NCBI RefSeq assembly: GCF_004761875.1
Contig: NZ_SJEY01000009.1
Span: 1-64,000, forward strand
Direction: 5' to 3'
DNA from: Roseovarius aestuariivivens
GTDB lineage: Bacteria; Pseudomonadota; Alphaproteobacteria; Rhodobacterales; Rhodobacteraceae
DNA: 64,000 bases
The notes below the pieces were generated by a model, which saw only the letters and a program-made list of their open reading frames with translations, searched no databases and had not been told where the DNA came from. Position 1 is the first letter of the stretch; every line of letters starts with the position of its first letter. Of the stretch, positions 16,424 to 26,214 are shown piece after piece. A program made the translations under genes and the position numbers.

Positions 16424-17032
16424 TGAGGCTAGGACCAGAACTCGTATCCGTAATGTTGCGACGGCAGCTGGTGCCCACCAAACGGGTTTGCATAATCTGC
16501 TCCAAAGCACGAATGCACTTATATCGGCAGAACCCATGAAGCCAACGTGGGCGTTTTCATCGTCAGCTCAAATCGTTGCATTTTGCAACTTTGCTCTTCT
16601 ACCCACCTTAGATCAAGGCGCGGTCAATATGCGAACCGTAACACCGTGGGCAAATACTTCGATGAACTGAAAGCTCGCGGCCTAACCGAGATGACGCGCG
16701 CGCCCTATCTCGGCCCCTCCGGAGTGGGGCAAGCGAGCCTGTGGGCCTTGCAAGAACTACTACGATGGACGGCAAGTCAGCTCAGCAAGCCTTTCTAAAG
16801 TGGAGGAAAAAAGAAAAGCCCCGCACAAAAACCCTGCATTCCCGCCCCAATGACTGGGACACCGATACAGAACGAAACAAAGAAATAAGCGCGACCGTCA
16901 TAAAAATTGGGATGCGAGGTTGAAATTTCCCTTTGTCACCGATGCACAAAAACCGTGACACATATACATCTAGCCATAGGCACATGGCGTGATTGATAGA
17001 AGCCACGACATATAAACTTGGCAGGCTAAATA
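16424..17032. other. Stretch with only a gene remnant
   Basis: About 610 bp between the frameshifted secreted-protein gene and the small membrane protein gene. It holds the helix-turn-helix gene remnant listed separately and otherwise nothing supported. Confidence 0.5.
16628..16923 (+). pseudogene. Remnant of a helix-turn-helix mobile-element protein
   Basis: One frame reads NTVGKYFDELKARGLTEMTR followed by APYLGPSGVGQASLWAL, then stops; another continues from about 16760 with TMDGKSAQQAFLKWRKKEK and an Asp/Thr-rich tail. Together they match the C-terminal half of a family of winged-helix proteins that I know from alphaproteobacterial islands and plasmids. The frameshift near 16755 and the missing N-terminal part mark it as decayed. 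Confidence 0.6.
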
Positions 17033-17350
17033 ATGCGCTGGATTATCCTACTCATACCGATTGCATGGTTCTTACTTACCGACCCGACAAAACGTCTCGC
17101 AAACTGGTTCTGGCCAAACTCCCCGGCACCTTGGGAAACCGTAGACGCCTTCTACTATCCAGATCGAGGGGACCTGTTGAGCTATGAGAATGCGCGCGGA
17201 TTCGCAACGCTGGATGAGTGCCGGGACTGGGTTCTAAGTCAAGCGCGCCTAAACGGCGACCCTAGAATATTGAATGGCGATTATGAGTGCGGGTTTGGGC
17301 AAGTCGGCACCTTCGGAGACTTGATAGTATACCGGCAAACAGCACAATAA
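17033..17350 (+). CDS. Small membrane-anchored protein, unknown function
   Basis: A 105-residue protein with one N-terminal membrane segment or uncleaved signal (MRWIILLIPIAWFLLTDPTK), a tryptophan/proline-rich linker and a small extracytoplasmic domain with two cysteines (DECRDWV and YECGFG). The spacing suggests a disulfide. Similar small proteins occur beside mobile genes in Roseobacter-group genomes, but no function is known. The next gene follows 37 bases later. Confidence 0.6.
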   Translation: MRWIILLIPIAWFLLTDPTKRLANWFWPNSPAPWETVDAFYYPDRGDLLSYENARGFATLDECRDWVLSQARLNGDPRILNGDYECGFGQVGTFGDLIVYRQTAQ

Positions 17351-17387
17351 ATTTGCTATAGATTTCGGCAAAATTCAGAGGCATGGC

Positions 17388-18005
17388 ATGGGCGGCATCG
17401 GTAGCGGAAGGCACTGGCATTGGGACGCGAAAAGCACGGTAGCAGACTATCGCAGTATCGACGTGCGGCGCTGGGCGCGGGAGGGGTTACTGACGCCCGG
17501 AAGGCGCTTTTCATGGCAATGGTCCATCGACGATGAAAAGGTCGCCAGCATAACCGTGCAGGCCGAGCATGGACAGGTGAGGCTAATCTATCGCAGCCGG
17601 GACCATGGCGACGAGTGGGAGAGCCACGACTACCCAGTGCGCTTGCTTTCTCAGCAATGTCACTACGGGGGCCATCGCGAGTGGTTCGCCTGCCCTGCTC
17701 GCGGCTGCGGTCGGCGGGTGGCAAAACTCTACGGCGGTCGGATATTTGCGTGTCGGCATTGTTATCTACTCGCCTACCCCTCGCAGCGCGAGGCCGGCTT
17801 TCAGCGCGCCCAGCGCCGAGCGGATAAAATCAGAGAGCGGTTAGGCTGGGAACCTGGTTGCGATAATTGGGGTGAAAAGCCCAAGGGGATGCATTGGCGC
17901 ACCTATCACAAGCTCATCGGAGAACTACAGGCTTGGGAGCGTCAAAGCGAGTTGGGTTTAGCCGCATTTGCTTTGGAAAAATTTGGCGGGCTGGAGTATC
18001 TATGA
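17388..18005 (+). CDS. Conserved island protein of the MGGIGSGR type, putative zinc-binding
   Basis: A 205-residue protein beginning MGGIGSGRHWHW. The middle has CPARGCGRR and CRHC, four cysteines set as a zinc ribbon, followed by a basic helical region (RAQRRADKIRERLGW) and KPKGMHWRTYHKL. I recognise the family as common on integrated elements in proteobacteria, without an assigned function. The cysteine ribbon and basic tail would suit nucleic acid binding, which is inference. It lies 86 bases from the 3' end of a tRNA-Leu gene, a usual integration target. Confidence 0.7.
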   Translation: MGGIGSGRHWHWDAKSTVADYRSIDVRRWAREGLLTPGRRFSWQWSIDDEKVASITVQAEHGQVRLIYRSRDHGDEWESHDYPVRLLSQQCHYGGHREWFACPARGCGRRVAKLYGGRIFACRHCYLLAYPSQREAGFQRAQRRADKIRERLGWEPGCDNWGEKPKGMHWRTYHKLIGELQAWERQSELGLAAFALEKFGGLEYL

Positions 18006-18090
18006 CGCGCCATTAGGTGGTTATCCGGGTGGATAAATTATGATTGATGTTTAATTAAATTAATACAATCAATAACTTATGGCAATTTCA

Positions 18091-18174
18091 TGGTGCGGGT
18101 GAAGGGACTCGAACCCCCACGCCAAAGGCGCCAGAACCTAAATCTGGTGCGTCTACCAATTCCGCCACACCCGC
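18091..18174 (-). tRNA. tRNA-Leu (anticodon TAG)
   Basis: Read on the minus strand: acceptor GCGGGTG pairs with CACCCGC, the anticodon arm is CCAGA-TTTAGGT-TCTGG (anticodon TAG, reads CUN codons), a variable arm CGCC-TTT-GGCG is typical of a class II tRNA, the T-loop is TTCGAGT, and CCA is encoded. The length is 84 bases with CCA. Its 3' end faces the accessory region. Confidence 0.97.
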
Positions 18175-18329
18175 ATCGCGCTGCGTCATAGCAAAGCGCG
18201 GATTTGGATGCGAGAATAAAATCCAACCTAAAAATTATCGCGGGACGGCGCAGAATAGGCGCGACATTTACCCATTGTTGCCATATTCTGGTTGAAAAAC
18301 TGAGGCAGTAACAGAGCGAGACCAAGCCC

Positions 18330-18827
18330 ATGGAACCGAAAACGGTCGGGCGTATGACGGGTGACACCGTCATTATGCCCAATGCGGATGCGACAGGCTT
18401 CCTCCCATCCTCCATAATCCTGACCCTCGCGGGCGAAAAACGGGTCGAGGACCTGAGCGCCGGTGACAGGGTCATCACGCGCGATGGTGGCATGGCCGTT
18501 CTGAAGGACGTACGGAGCCGTCAGATATCGACCCGCGCGGTCCGGATCAAGGCAGGCTCGCTTGGACATACCCGACCAGAACGAGACGTGACGGTCCCGG
18601 CGGGTCAACCGGTCCTGATCCGCGACTGGCGCGCCAGGGCGGTATTCGGCGCGACACGTGCCATGGTCCCGGCGCACCGTCTGGCAGATGGCGAATTCAT
18701 CACGCTGCAGGACCACGTCACGATGACCGTGTTCGAACTCGAATTCGATCGCCCGCACGTGCTCTATGTCGATGGGCTCGAGGTCGGCAGCCACGACGCC
18801 GCGGCCGCGCTTTCCAAAGCGGCCTGA
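18330..18827 (+). CDS. Stand-alone Hint (hedgehog/intein-type) domain protein
   Basis: A 165-residue protein made almost wholly of a Hint domain of the Rhodobacterales type: RVEDLSAGDRVITRDGG near the start, VPAGQPVLIRDWRAR (block with the usual HRVLI-like motif altered) and MTVFELEFDRPHVLYVDGLE. The normal opening Cys-Phe of the domain is replaced by Gly-Phe (residues 23-24), so self-cleavage or splicing is unlikely. The ATG at 18330 is the likely start. There is no signal peptide. It is the first gene right of the tRNA; nnr follows convergently. Confidence 0.75.
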   Translation: MEPKTVGRMTGDTVIMPNADATGFLPSSIILTLAGEKRVEDLSAGDRVITRDGGMAVLKDVRSRQISTRAVRIKAGSLGHTRPERDVTVPAGQPVLIRDWRARAVFGATRAMVPAHRLADGEFITLQDHVTMTVFELEFDRPHVLYVDGLEVGSHDAAAALSKAA

Positions 18828-18884
18828 CTGTCGCTCCCACCGAATGATGTTCTGAAGCATCGCACGACGCCTTGCCGTACGTTG

Positions 18885-20588
18885 TCAAACTCCCAGATCA
18901 CGCAACACCTGCGGCAGCGTCTCGGGCAGATCTTCGGCAATAAGCCCCGGCCCGAAAGACCGCGCGCACTCCACGTGAAGCCAAGCCGCGGTCTCTGCGG
19001 CGTGGAGCGGGGCCATGCCCCGCGCCAGAAGCCCGGTTATGAAACCCGCCAGCACATCCCCCGATCCGGCGGTCGCCAGCCACGGTGCGGCACGCGCGCC
19101 ATTGGCGGCGTTTATGGAACATGTCCCATCCGGGGCGGCAATGACGGTTTCGGCCCCCTTGAAAAGCACGACGCAGCCTGCGCGACGCGCCGCCTCGCGC
19201 GTGGCGTCGACCTTGGAAAAGGCCGGGCCTTTGGTCGGCGTGGCGCTCAGCGTTTCGGCCAGGTCCGGAAAAAGCCGTGCGAATTCTCCGCCATGCGGGG
19301 TCAGAATGCAGCGCTTGTGCAGCATCTCGAAAAAGGTATCGCGATCCGACTCGAATGCGGTCAGCGCATCGGCATCCAGAACCACCGACCGGGTCGGATG
19401 GGCAGATTGTCCAATCGCTCCAAGTGCCACGGGCACGAGGTCCCTTGCCCGGTCAAGGCCCAACCCGGGCCCGAGGCAGACTGCGTTCATCCGCTCATCC
19501 GCAAGAATTCTGTCCAGGTCCGGCCCATCCCCGACCCGCATCAGCATGAGCGCCGTGATCTGGCTCGCCACTTCCTGCTGCGCCGATCCCGGAACACCCA
19601 ACGTGACCAGCCCCGCCCCGATCCGCAGCGCTCCCCGGGCCGCCAGCCGCGCCGCGCCGGTCTTTCCCGCGCCGCCCGTCAGGATAAGGGCATGACCGTG
19701 GTCGTATTTGTGCCGCCCCGCGCCCATGCGCTTATCTAGATGAGAGCCCGGCCAGACCCGCCGGGAGACGCCTTTGGGGGGGTCGAAATCCAAAGCCATA
19801 ACCCGGTCCGATGCGCGCGGCGCAATCAGATGCGCGGGATGCATGTCCTCCGCCCCAAGACCGATATCGACGACGGAAACCTTTCCGCAGGCGTCGCTGA
19901 GAACATGTCCGACCTTCTTGCGATGAAAGGTCACGGTCAGATCCGTGCGCAACAACCGCTTGGACGCGTCCGCCTGCCACCACTGTCGTTGCGCGTCGAT
20001 GTCGTCCTCCGAAACGTCCTCGGGTCGGGATGGCAGCAGGAATTTCCCAGTGTCGCAATCAAGACCCGACGGACAATCCACCGCGACGCGTCGATAGGGC
20101 ACCAGCCACGGATGCGTGTCACCCACGTCTCGTGCCTCCACCGCATGATGCGCCAGCGCAAGGTCGAGTGGAATGGCGCGCGACAGCCCGGTGCCGAACA
20201 TGGCATCAACAAGCAATGAGGGCCTGGGCCCCTGCCCGACCGCCTCTACGGTGAGCGTTTGGATCTCACCCATCTTGGTCCAGACGTCATGGTTTTTCCG
20301 CGCATCCTGCGACAACCCATCGGGCGTGCCAAAGAAGAAAACCTCAACGGTCCAGCCCCTGTCACGCAAGCGCCGGGCCACGACAAATCCATCGCCGCCG
20401 TTGTTGCCGGGACCACAGAGCACGACCGCGTGACGCGCCCCTTCGCCCAGATCCGGCCAGTGCGCAACGACGGCGTCGACCACGCCGCGCCCGGCCCGCT
20501 CCATCAGCTGCAGGCCGCTGGCCTTGCCCGAGTCTATCGCGGCCAATTCAGCGGCCCGCATCTGCGCAGCTGTCAGCAGTTCCGTCAT
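18885..20588 (-). CDS. nnr: Bifunctional NAD(P)H-hydrate epimerase / ADP-dependent NAD(P)HX dehydratase
   Basis: A 567-residue repair enzyme that restores hydrated NADH and NADPH. The N-terminal YjeF_N epimerase half (about 1-220) has CGPGNNGGDGFVVARRL, and the C-terminal dehydratase half (about 255-567, ribokinase-like) has LTPHGGEFARLFPD and the TAGSGDVLAG catalytic motif. The start ATG at 20588 has GAGAGGGA upstream; a longer in-frame extension crosses the promoter region and is rejected. Transcribed divergently from glnB. Confidence 0.95.
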   Translation of the reverse strand: MTELLTAAQMRAAELAAIDSGKASGLQLMERAGRGVVDAVVAHWPDLGEGARHAVVLCGPGNNGGDGFVVARRLRDRGWTVEVFFFGTPDGLSQDARKNHDVWTKMGEIQTLTVEAVGQGPRPSLLVDAMFGTGLSRAIPLDLALAHHAVEARDVGDTHPWLVPYRRVAVDCPSGLDCDTGKFLLPSRPEDVSEDDIDAQRQWWQADASKRLLRTDLTVTFHRKKVGHVLSDACGKVSVVDIGLGAEDMHPAHLIAPRASDRVMALDFDPPKGVSRRVWPGSHLDKRMGAGRHKYDHGHALILTGGAGKTGAARLAARGALRIGAGLVTLGVPGSAQQEVASQITALMLMRVGDGPDLDRILADERMNAVCLGPGLGLDRARDLVPVALGAIGQSAHPTRSVVLDADALTAFESDRDTFFEMLHKRCILTPHGGEFARLFPDLAETLSATPTKGPAFSKVDATREAARRAGCVVLFKGAETVIAAPDGTCSINAANGARAAPWLATAGSGDVLAGFITGLLARGMAPLHAAETAAWLHVECARSFGPGLIAEDLPETLPQVLRDLGV

Positions 20589-20634
20589 GTCCCTCTCGTC
20601 AAGATTCAATTCCGCATAAAAAATATGCAAATAG

Positions 20635-21096
<462 letters not shown>

Positions 21097-21163
21097 GCAA
21101 CCAAGCACCGCTCCCCGGCCAGAGCGACCATCCACTACACCAACAAACGAAGGGATCAAGGAT

Positions 21164-22570
21164 ATGAGCGCAAGCGATCTGCTCAAGATGATCAAGGACG
21201 AGGACGTCGAATATGTCGACATCCGCTTCACAGACCCGCGTGGCAAGCTGCAGCACGTGACGGTCATCGCCGACGAGGTCGACGAAGACTTTCTCGACGA
21301 AGGCTTTATGTTCGACGGCTCCTCCATCGCCGGCTGGAAGTCGATCGAAGCCTCGGACATGAAACTCATGCCCGATACCGACAGCGCGTATATTGACCCC
21401 TTCTATGCCGAAAAGACCGTCTGCGTGCATTGCTCGGTCGTGGAACCCGACACGGGCGAGCCCTATGAGCGCGACCCGCGCGGCACCGCCGAGAAGGCCG
21501 AGGCTTATCTTAAGTCCTCCGGCATCGGCGACAGTGCTTTCTTCGGCCCCGAAGCGGAATTCTTCCTCTTTGATGACGTGCGTTTCTCGAACACGATCAA
21601 CAAGGTGTCTTACGAAGTCGACGCGCTTGACGCGTCCTGGAACACCGATACCGAGTACGAGATGGGCAATATGGGCCATCGTCCGGGCGTCAAGGGTGGC
21701 TATTTCCCCGTCAACCCCACCGACGACGCGCAAGACATCCGCTCCGAAATGCTGTCGACCATGAAGCGTCTCGGCATGAAGGTCGACAAGCACCACCACG
21801 AGGTGGCGTCGTGTCAGCACGAGCTTGGTCTCATCTTCGGTACGCTGACAAAGCAGGCCGACGAGCTTCAGAAATACAAGTATGTCATTCACAACGTCGC
21901 CGCCGCCTATGGCAAGACGGCCACGTTCATGCCCAAGCCCATCGCCGGCGACAACGGCACTGGCATGCACTGTAACATGTCGATCTGGAAAGATGGCAAG
22001 CCGCTCTTTGCCGGCGACAAGTACGCCGACCTGAGCCAGGAAGCGCTCTACTTTATCGGCGGCATCCTGAAGCACGCCAAGGCGCTGAACGCTTTCACCA
22101 ACCCGTCGACCAACTCTTACAAGCGTCTGATCCCGGGCTTCGAAGCCCCGGTTCTGCGCGCCTACTCCGCTCGTAACCGCTCGGGCTGCGTGCGCATTCC
22201 GTGGACCGAATCGCCCAAGGCCAAGCGTGTCGAGGCCCGCTTCCCCGACCCGTCAGCGAACCCCTACCTGTGCTTCGCCGCTCTGCTCATGGCCGGTCTC
22301 GACGGCATCGCCAACAAGATCGACCCGGGCGAGGCGATGGACAAGAACCTCTACGACCTGCCCGCCGAAGAGCTCGAAGGCATCCCGACCGTTTGCGGCA
22401 GCCTGCGCGAGGCCATCACCGAACTACAGGCAGATCACGAGTTCCTGCTTGCGGGTGATGTCTTTACCAAGGACCAGATCGACGGTTATATCGACCTCAA
22501 GATGGAAGAGATCGAGATGTACGAACACACGCCGCACCCGGTCGAATTCCAGCTCTACTACAGCTGCTAA
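21164..22570 (+). CDS. glnA: Glutamine synthetase type I
   Basis: A 468-residue GS-I beta enzyme making glutamine from glutamate, ammonia and ATP. The N-terminal domain has [10 protein letters not shown]; the catalytic domain has EAEFFLFD, the ATP-binding [18 protein letters not shown] and RIPWTES. The adenylylation tyrosine lies in the [10 protein letters not shown] loop, so GlnE-type control is expected. The length is exactly standard. ATG at 21164 is preceded by AAGGAT. A terminator follows. Confidence 0.98.
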   Translation: MSASDLLKMIKDEDVEYVDIRFTDPRGKLQHVTVIADEVDEDFLDEGFMFDGSSIAGWKSIEASDMKLMPDTDSAYIDPFYAEKTVCVHCSVVEPDTGEPYERDPRGTAEKAEAYLKSSGIGDSAFFGPEAEFFLFDDVRFSNTINKVSYEVDALDASWNTDTEYEMGNMGHRPGVKGGYFPVNPTDDAQDIRSEMLSTMKRLGMKVDKHHHEVASCQHELGLIFGTLTKQADELQKYKYVIHNVAAAYGKTATFMPKPIAGDNGTGMHCNMSIWKDGKPLFAGDKYADLSQEALYFIGGILKHAKALNAFTNPSTNSYKRLIPGFEAPVLRAYSARNRSGCVRIPWTESPKAKRVEARFPDPSANPYLCFAALLMAGLDGIANKIDPGEAMDKNLYDLPAEELEGIPTVCGSLREAITELQADHEFLLAGDVFTKDQIDGYIDLKMEEIEMYEHTPHPVEFQLYYSC

Positions 22571-22599
22571 AAGACAGCATTTGGACAGTGAAGTATGGG

Positions 22600-22623
22600 A
22601 AGGGCGCCTCAGGGCGCCCTTTT
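22600..22623 (+). terminator. glnBA terminator
   Basis: Stem AAGGGCGCC with GGCGCCCTT around TCAG, then TT, starting 30 bases after the glnA stop. Confidence 0.85.
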
Positions 22624-22769
22624 CAATCTGTCCTGAATCTAGGAACTGTGTCTCTTCGCGCAACAATACTGCTTCGAAATAGTCGATTGCCCCATTAGTT
22701 CCTTAATCGAAACAAATTGGTTTCCCTTTTCCGCGAATAACTGGAGCGGATAATGGACGGGGTAAAAAG

Positions 22770-23633
22770 ATGGCTTCGCATCTCGAAGACTACAGATTGG
22801 CAGCGGGCTTAATGTTTCAAGACCGCAAGAACATTAGCATAGAAACAGCGTTGCAACGCGTCAGCGAAACGCTGCGTGATCTACGTGTAGAAATCACCGC
22901 CACATCCTCGTCGTCTTCCGCACAGGCCATTGTCCAAACCGATGGCCATCTCGTTCATCTGGCCCTTCTCGCCGATGTAACGCTGACCTCGCAGAAGTTC
23001 TACGCCGACAAAATCCTTCACGTGTGTGTTGAGACGCGCGCGGACGAATCGGCTGAGCTTCCGTCGGAGGTTCTACTGCTGGAAATGACGACGCGCCTTT
23101 ATTCTTCATTTGGTCCGGACCACGTGATGTGGCTCGATGCCTCGGCGATCCTGAGCAGCGAGGAATTCGCGGAGCTGACCGGCGAGACGCAAACCTCGGA
23201 AGAGACCGTGGAACAGCCACTTGTCCCCAAGGCGAAAACATTGCCCGGAATCGAGGACACGCACACGCATCTTCAAGCCAAGTTCCTGTCCGAAGCCGAG
23301 GCGGCGCAAGCGGCCTGGCTCGATACGCTGTACTGGCAAGACCAAGAAATCATATCGGAAGTCCTGATTGAGGCACCCGAGAATATCGAACCAGAAATCG
23401 AGGATATCCGGGATTCCAACAACAGCTTCCGGATGTCGGCATGGCTCTTGTCGATCGCCGTGTCGATCTTCGCGCTACCCGTGGGCGCGGCGCTGATCGT
23501 CATAAACCTATTGAAGGGTGAGAACCTCCGCCTGGTGTCTCATTGCGCCGCACTCGTCGGGCTTTTCTCGGCGCTCAACGTCAGTGGCGCACACGCCGAC
23601 ACAGTAGAGTTTATCGGGCGCCTGCTCGTATAG
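22770..23633 (+). CDS. Membrane-anchored protein of unknown function
   Basis: A 287-residue protein. Residues 1-140 form a soluble domain with alternating beta strands (HLVHLALLADVTLTSQKFYADK); 140-215 is acidic and linker-like; the C-terminus has two membrane segments (about 223-245, with LPVGAALIVI, and about 255-275). No family is recognised. A protein with the same layout (soluble domain, acidic linker, C-terminal membrane segment with a P-V/L-G-A motif) lies at 24690-25385, on the other side of a lytic transglycosylase gene. Confidence 0.7.
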   Translation: MASHLEDYRLAAGLMFQDRKNISIETALQRVSETLRDLRVEITATSSSSSAQAIVQTDGHLVHLALLADVTLTSQKFYADKILHVCVETRADESAELPSEVLLLEMTTRLYSSFGPDHVMWLDASAILSSEEFAELTGETQTSEETVEQPLVPKAKTLPGIEDTHTHLQAKFLSEAEAAQAAWLDTLYWQDQEIISEVLIEAPENIEPEIEDIRDSNNSFRMSAWLLSIAVSIFALPVGAALIVINLLKGENLRLVSHCAALVGLFSALNVSGAHADTVEFIGRLLV

Positions 23634-23731
23634 CGGGTAACGACTTGGCGGGTTGGGCAGACGTTTTAGTCTTGTCGGACGGGAATCCTCGGCTAGAGTT
23701 TGAGAAGTTCCCCGGTCTGACGGAGTTTTCA

Positions 23732-24538
23732 ATGACTTTTCCAAGATTCGTTAAAGTGGTTTTCCTCGCCGCCGGTTTGCTGGGCGCGCCGGCTGTCCAC
23801 GCCCAATCTTGCGGGAACACCGCGAACGGCTTCGACAACTGGAAGGCGCAGTTCGCACAGGTTGCGCAACGTGCCGGCGTGGGCCAGCGTGGCCTGCAGG
23901 CCCTCGCGCAGGCGCGGTACGCGTCCGACACGATTGCCGCCGACCGCAACCAGAAAAGCTTCAGGTACTCGCTGGACAAGTTCATGCAGGTGCGCGGCGC
24001 GAACACGATCGTTGCACAGGGCCGCCAGCGCAAGGCGCAGAACGCCGCCTTTTACGCCGCCTTGGAACGGCAATACGGTGTCCCTGCGGGCGTCCTGATC
24101 GCCATTCACGGCATGGAAACCGGGTTCGGCAGGTTCATGGGCAATTCGCAGGTGGTATCGGCCATCGTCACGCTCACATATGACTGCCGTCGCTCCGATT
24201 TCTTCCGCCCGCACGCCATCGGCGCTTTAAGGCTGGTGGATCGCGGGTCGATCTCGGCCTCGACCCGGGGCGCCAAGCATGGCGAACTGGGGCATACTCA
24301 GTTCCTTCCGGGCAATGCGCTGCAATACGGGGTTGATGGAAACGGTGACGGTCGGGTGGATTTCTACAATATCACCGACGCCATGGCCTCGACCGCGAAC
24401 TTCCTGCGCCAGAAAGGCTGGCGTCCGGGACAGGGCTATCAACCCGGCCAACCAAACTTCCCCGCAATCCAGGCCTGGAACGCCGCTGGGGTCTACCAAA
24501 AGGCGATCGCGATCATGGCTGCGCGAATTGACGGCTAG
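23732..24538 (+). CDS. Lytic murein transglycosylase (MltB-like)
   Basis: A 268-residue periplasmic enzyme that cleaves peptidoglycan between MurNAc and GlcNAc to give 1,6-anhydro ends. The signal peptide ends near PAVHAQ. The SLT_2/MltB domain shows the catalytic glutamate in IHGMETGFGRF, the GELGHTQFLP motif and the NGDGRVDFYN calcium-loop-like element. ATG at 23732 follows GGAG. It is shorter than E. coli MltB (361) and lacks a lipobox and peptidoglycan-binding tail. Confidence 0.9.
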   Translation: MTFPRFVKVVFLAAGLLGAPAVHAQSCGNTANGFDNWKAQFAQVAQRAGVGQRGLQALAQARYASDTIAADRNQKSFRYSLDKFMQVRGANTIVAQGRQRKAQNAAFYAALERQYGVPAGVLIAIHGMETGFGRFMGNSQVVSAIVTLTYDCRRSDFFRPHAIGALRLVDRGSISASTRGAKHGELGHTQFLPGNALQYGVDGNGDGRVDFYNITDAMASTANFLRQKGWRPGQGYQPGQPNFPAIQAWNAAGVYQKAIAIMAARIDG

Positions 24539-24689
24539 AATTAACGATTTAGCCCACGAAAGCAGGGCAGGTTATCCGCAATCCTGATCTTAGGACCGAG
24601 ATACACGAAGACGCCAGATTGTGTTCGCCAGTCTGCCCCAATTGTCTGGTTATCTCATCCTCGGATTAGTTCACGTGAGTTACCTCGAC

Positions 24690-25385
24690 ATGTACAGTAC
24701 CCCCCAGGGTTCCATAGCCGCACTCGGATACCGCGACCTGGACGAAGCCCGGTTTCCCGGGATTGTGCGCGATATCGATGCCGCGCTGCAGATGACGGAT
24801 GCCCAACCACGCAACATCACGTGGGATAGCGACTACATTGCCATGATCGACCGCGAGGAGACCCGCATCGCGCTCGGGTTTCTGCCGGCCATGCCAAAAA
24901 CTGGCTGCAGCTATCTGGTTCTGGCCGTAGGCACGCTCGATGACGCCGAGGATATGCTCGGCGCCGTGCCGACGATCCACCTTGCCGACAGATTGCTGCT
25001 GCGCATCAAGGACGATCTGCCCTACGATACGATCATGCGCGGCGAAACCCCGCAAGAGGTCGACTCGGAACTGATCTGGTCACTTTTCGAGATGCTGGTT
25101 CAGACCCCCGCCCCCGCTGGCGCCGCAAATTCGAAGCCTCGCCCCAACCGCGCGCGCGCGGCACCCGACGACAGCTACGAGGATTTCGAGATCATCGACA
25201 GCCACGAAGTGAGTAAAACCGAAGGTTGGCTGGCCGCCCGCCTCGCCCGACGGGCCAAGCCGACGCGGCCGCTGCGCCTCGCGGTGCATGTCACCGGGCT
25301 TACGGTCATGCTGACCTCCGCGCCGCTTGGCGCCTTCATGTTCACCTATTCCATGCTCCGCGACGTCGCAGGCTCCGACACCTAG
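24690..25385 (+). CDS. Membrane-anchored protein of unknown function
   Basis: About 231 residues if started at ATG 24690 (a GTG at 24621 would add 23). Residues 1-150 are a soluble alpha/beta domain, followed by a charged linker with an acidic patch (DDSYEDFEIID) and one C-terminal membrane segment (LRLAVHVTGLTVMLTSAPLG). It resembles the protein at 22770-23633 in layout and in the membrane segment. Its stop overlaps the stop of the convergent downstream gene by three bases. Confidence 0.65.
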   Translation: MYSTPQGSIAALGYRDLDEARFPGIVRDIDAALQMTDAQPRNITWDSDYIAMIDREETRIALGFLPAMPKTGCSYLVLAVGTLDDAEDMLGAVPTIHLADRLLLRIKDDLPYDTIMRGETPQEVDSELIWSLFEMLVQTPAPAGAANSKPRPNRARAAPDDSYEDFEIIDSHEVSKTEGWLAARLARRAKPTRPLRLAVHVTGLTVMLTSAPLGAFMFTYSMLRDVAGSDT

Positions 25386-26119
25386 TCCGCGGCCCGCACC
25401 ACGAACGTGTGAATCGAAAAAACGCAGGCTCGTGTTTGCGGCAGGCGAAGCACGCATTGCCGCTCGCTTCGGAAATAGGGATGTCGCACCGTCGCGCCGT
25501 CCTCCGAAATGGCCCCCTCCTTGCGCCACGGCTGATGCAGATCGGGCTGCGCATAGTGCAGCGCGTTGAACCGCCAGAGCGGTCGCTCCACCTGCACCCC
25601 GTCGAAAAGCCGCTGCACACGCCGGGCCAGACCGTCGTCGTATTCGGGCACCGGCGCGTGGATCTCCACAAGCGGCCGCCCAATCTTGTCTGACAACCGC
25701 CAGCTGGCCGGAAAACACAGCACAGCGGCGGTCAGCACATGAACATCGCCCTGCCTTTCCATCAGGCAAAGGTCTTCCTGCACCAGATACCCCAGCGTGC
25801 CCATCGGATCGCGTTGATCGATTTCGACCTCGATACCGTCAGGCCGGCGCACACTGTCAGCGCCGATCTCATAGCCCGGATCATACTCTTGCAACCAATC
25901 GAGCACGAAAGACAAAAGCTCGTCCGCCGCCACCCGCCCCGCGTCGGTCACCGCCAGCACCGCCTCGCGCCGCTCCGACAAAAGCTGCCCGCGCAGGGCC
26001 ATCTGTTCGGCAAAGGCATCATCGCGCATCAACCAGTCCTCGCGCGCCATCGGCCTGACGCCCGGCAAGGCGCGGGACCGGGTGTCATAGGGTACGCTAG
26101 CCTGGAGGATCTCGGTCAT
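25382..26119 (-). CDS. Heme-dependent oxidative N-demethylase family protein (DUF3445)
   Basis: A 245-residue protein matching the HDOD/DUF3445 family: WRLSDKIGRPLVEIHAPVPE, the WRFNALHYAQPDLHQP block and a final RLPQTRACVFSIHTFVV. Characterised relatives form the heme-binding subunit of dimethylamine-type monooxygenases that remove N-methyl groups. The subunits for electron supply are not adjacent, so the substrate is open. The histidine in the NALHYAQ segment is a candidate haem ligand (inference). Confidence 0.8.
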   Translation of the reverse strand: MTEILQASVPYDTRSRALPGVRPMAREDWLMRDDAFAEQMALRGQLLSERREAVLAVTDAGRVAADELLSFVLDWLQEYDPGYEIGADSVRRPDGIEVEIDQRDPMGTLGYLVQEDLCLMERQGDVHVLTAAVLCFPASWRLSDKIGRPLVEIHAPVPEYDDGLARRVQRLFDGVQVERPLWRFNALHYAQPDLHQPWRKEGAISEDGATVRHPYFRSERQCVLRLPQTRACVFSIHTFVVRAAD

Positions 26120-26144
26120 GCCCGAACTCTACGTGTCACGGCGC

Positions 26145-26177
26145 GAAAGAAAAGGGCGGCGCCACCCGGCACCGCCC
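26145..26177 (-). terminator. Terminator of the ATP-grasp gene
   Basis: Arms 26154-26163 and 26168-26177 pair over 10 bp with loop ACCC. On the minus strand the hairpin is followed by TTTTCTTT. It lies 38 bases past the stop of the gene upstream. Confidence 0.8.
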
Positions 26178-26214
26178 TCTGCCTGTATGAAGCCCGTTGG
26201 CCGGGCTTTCCTGC

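Noticed and set aside
18228-18860. A 210-codon minus-strand frame opposite the Hint gene
   Set aside because: The plus-strand frame shows clear Hint-domain motifs; the opposite frame does not resemble any protein.
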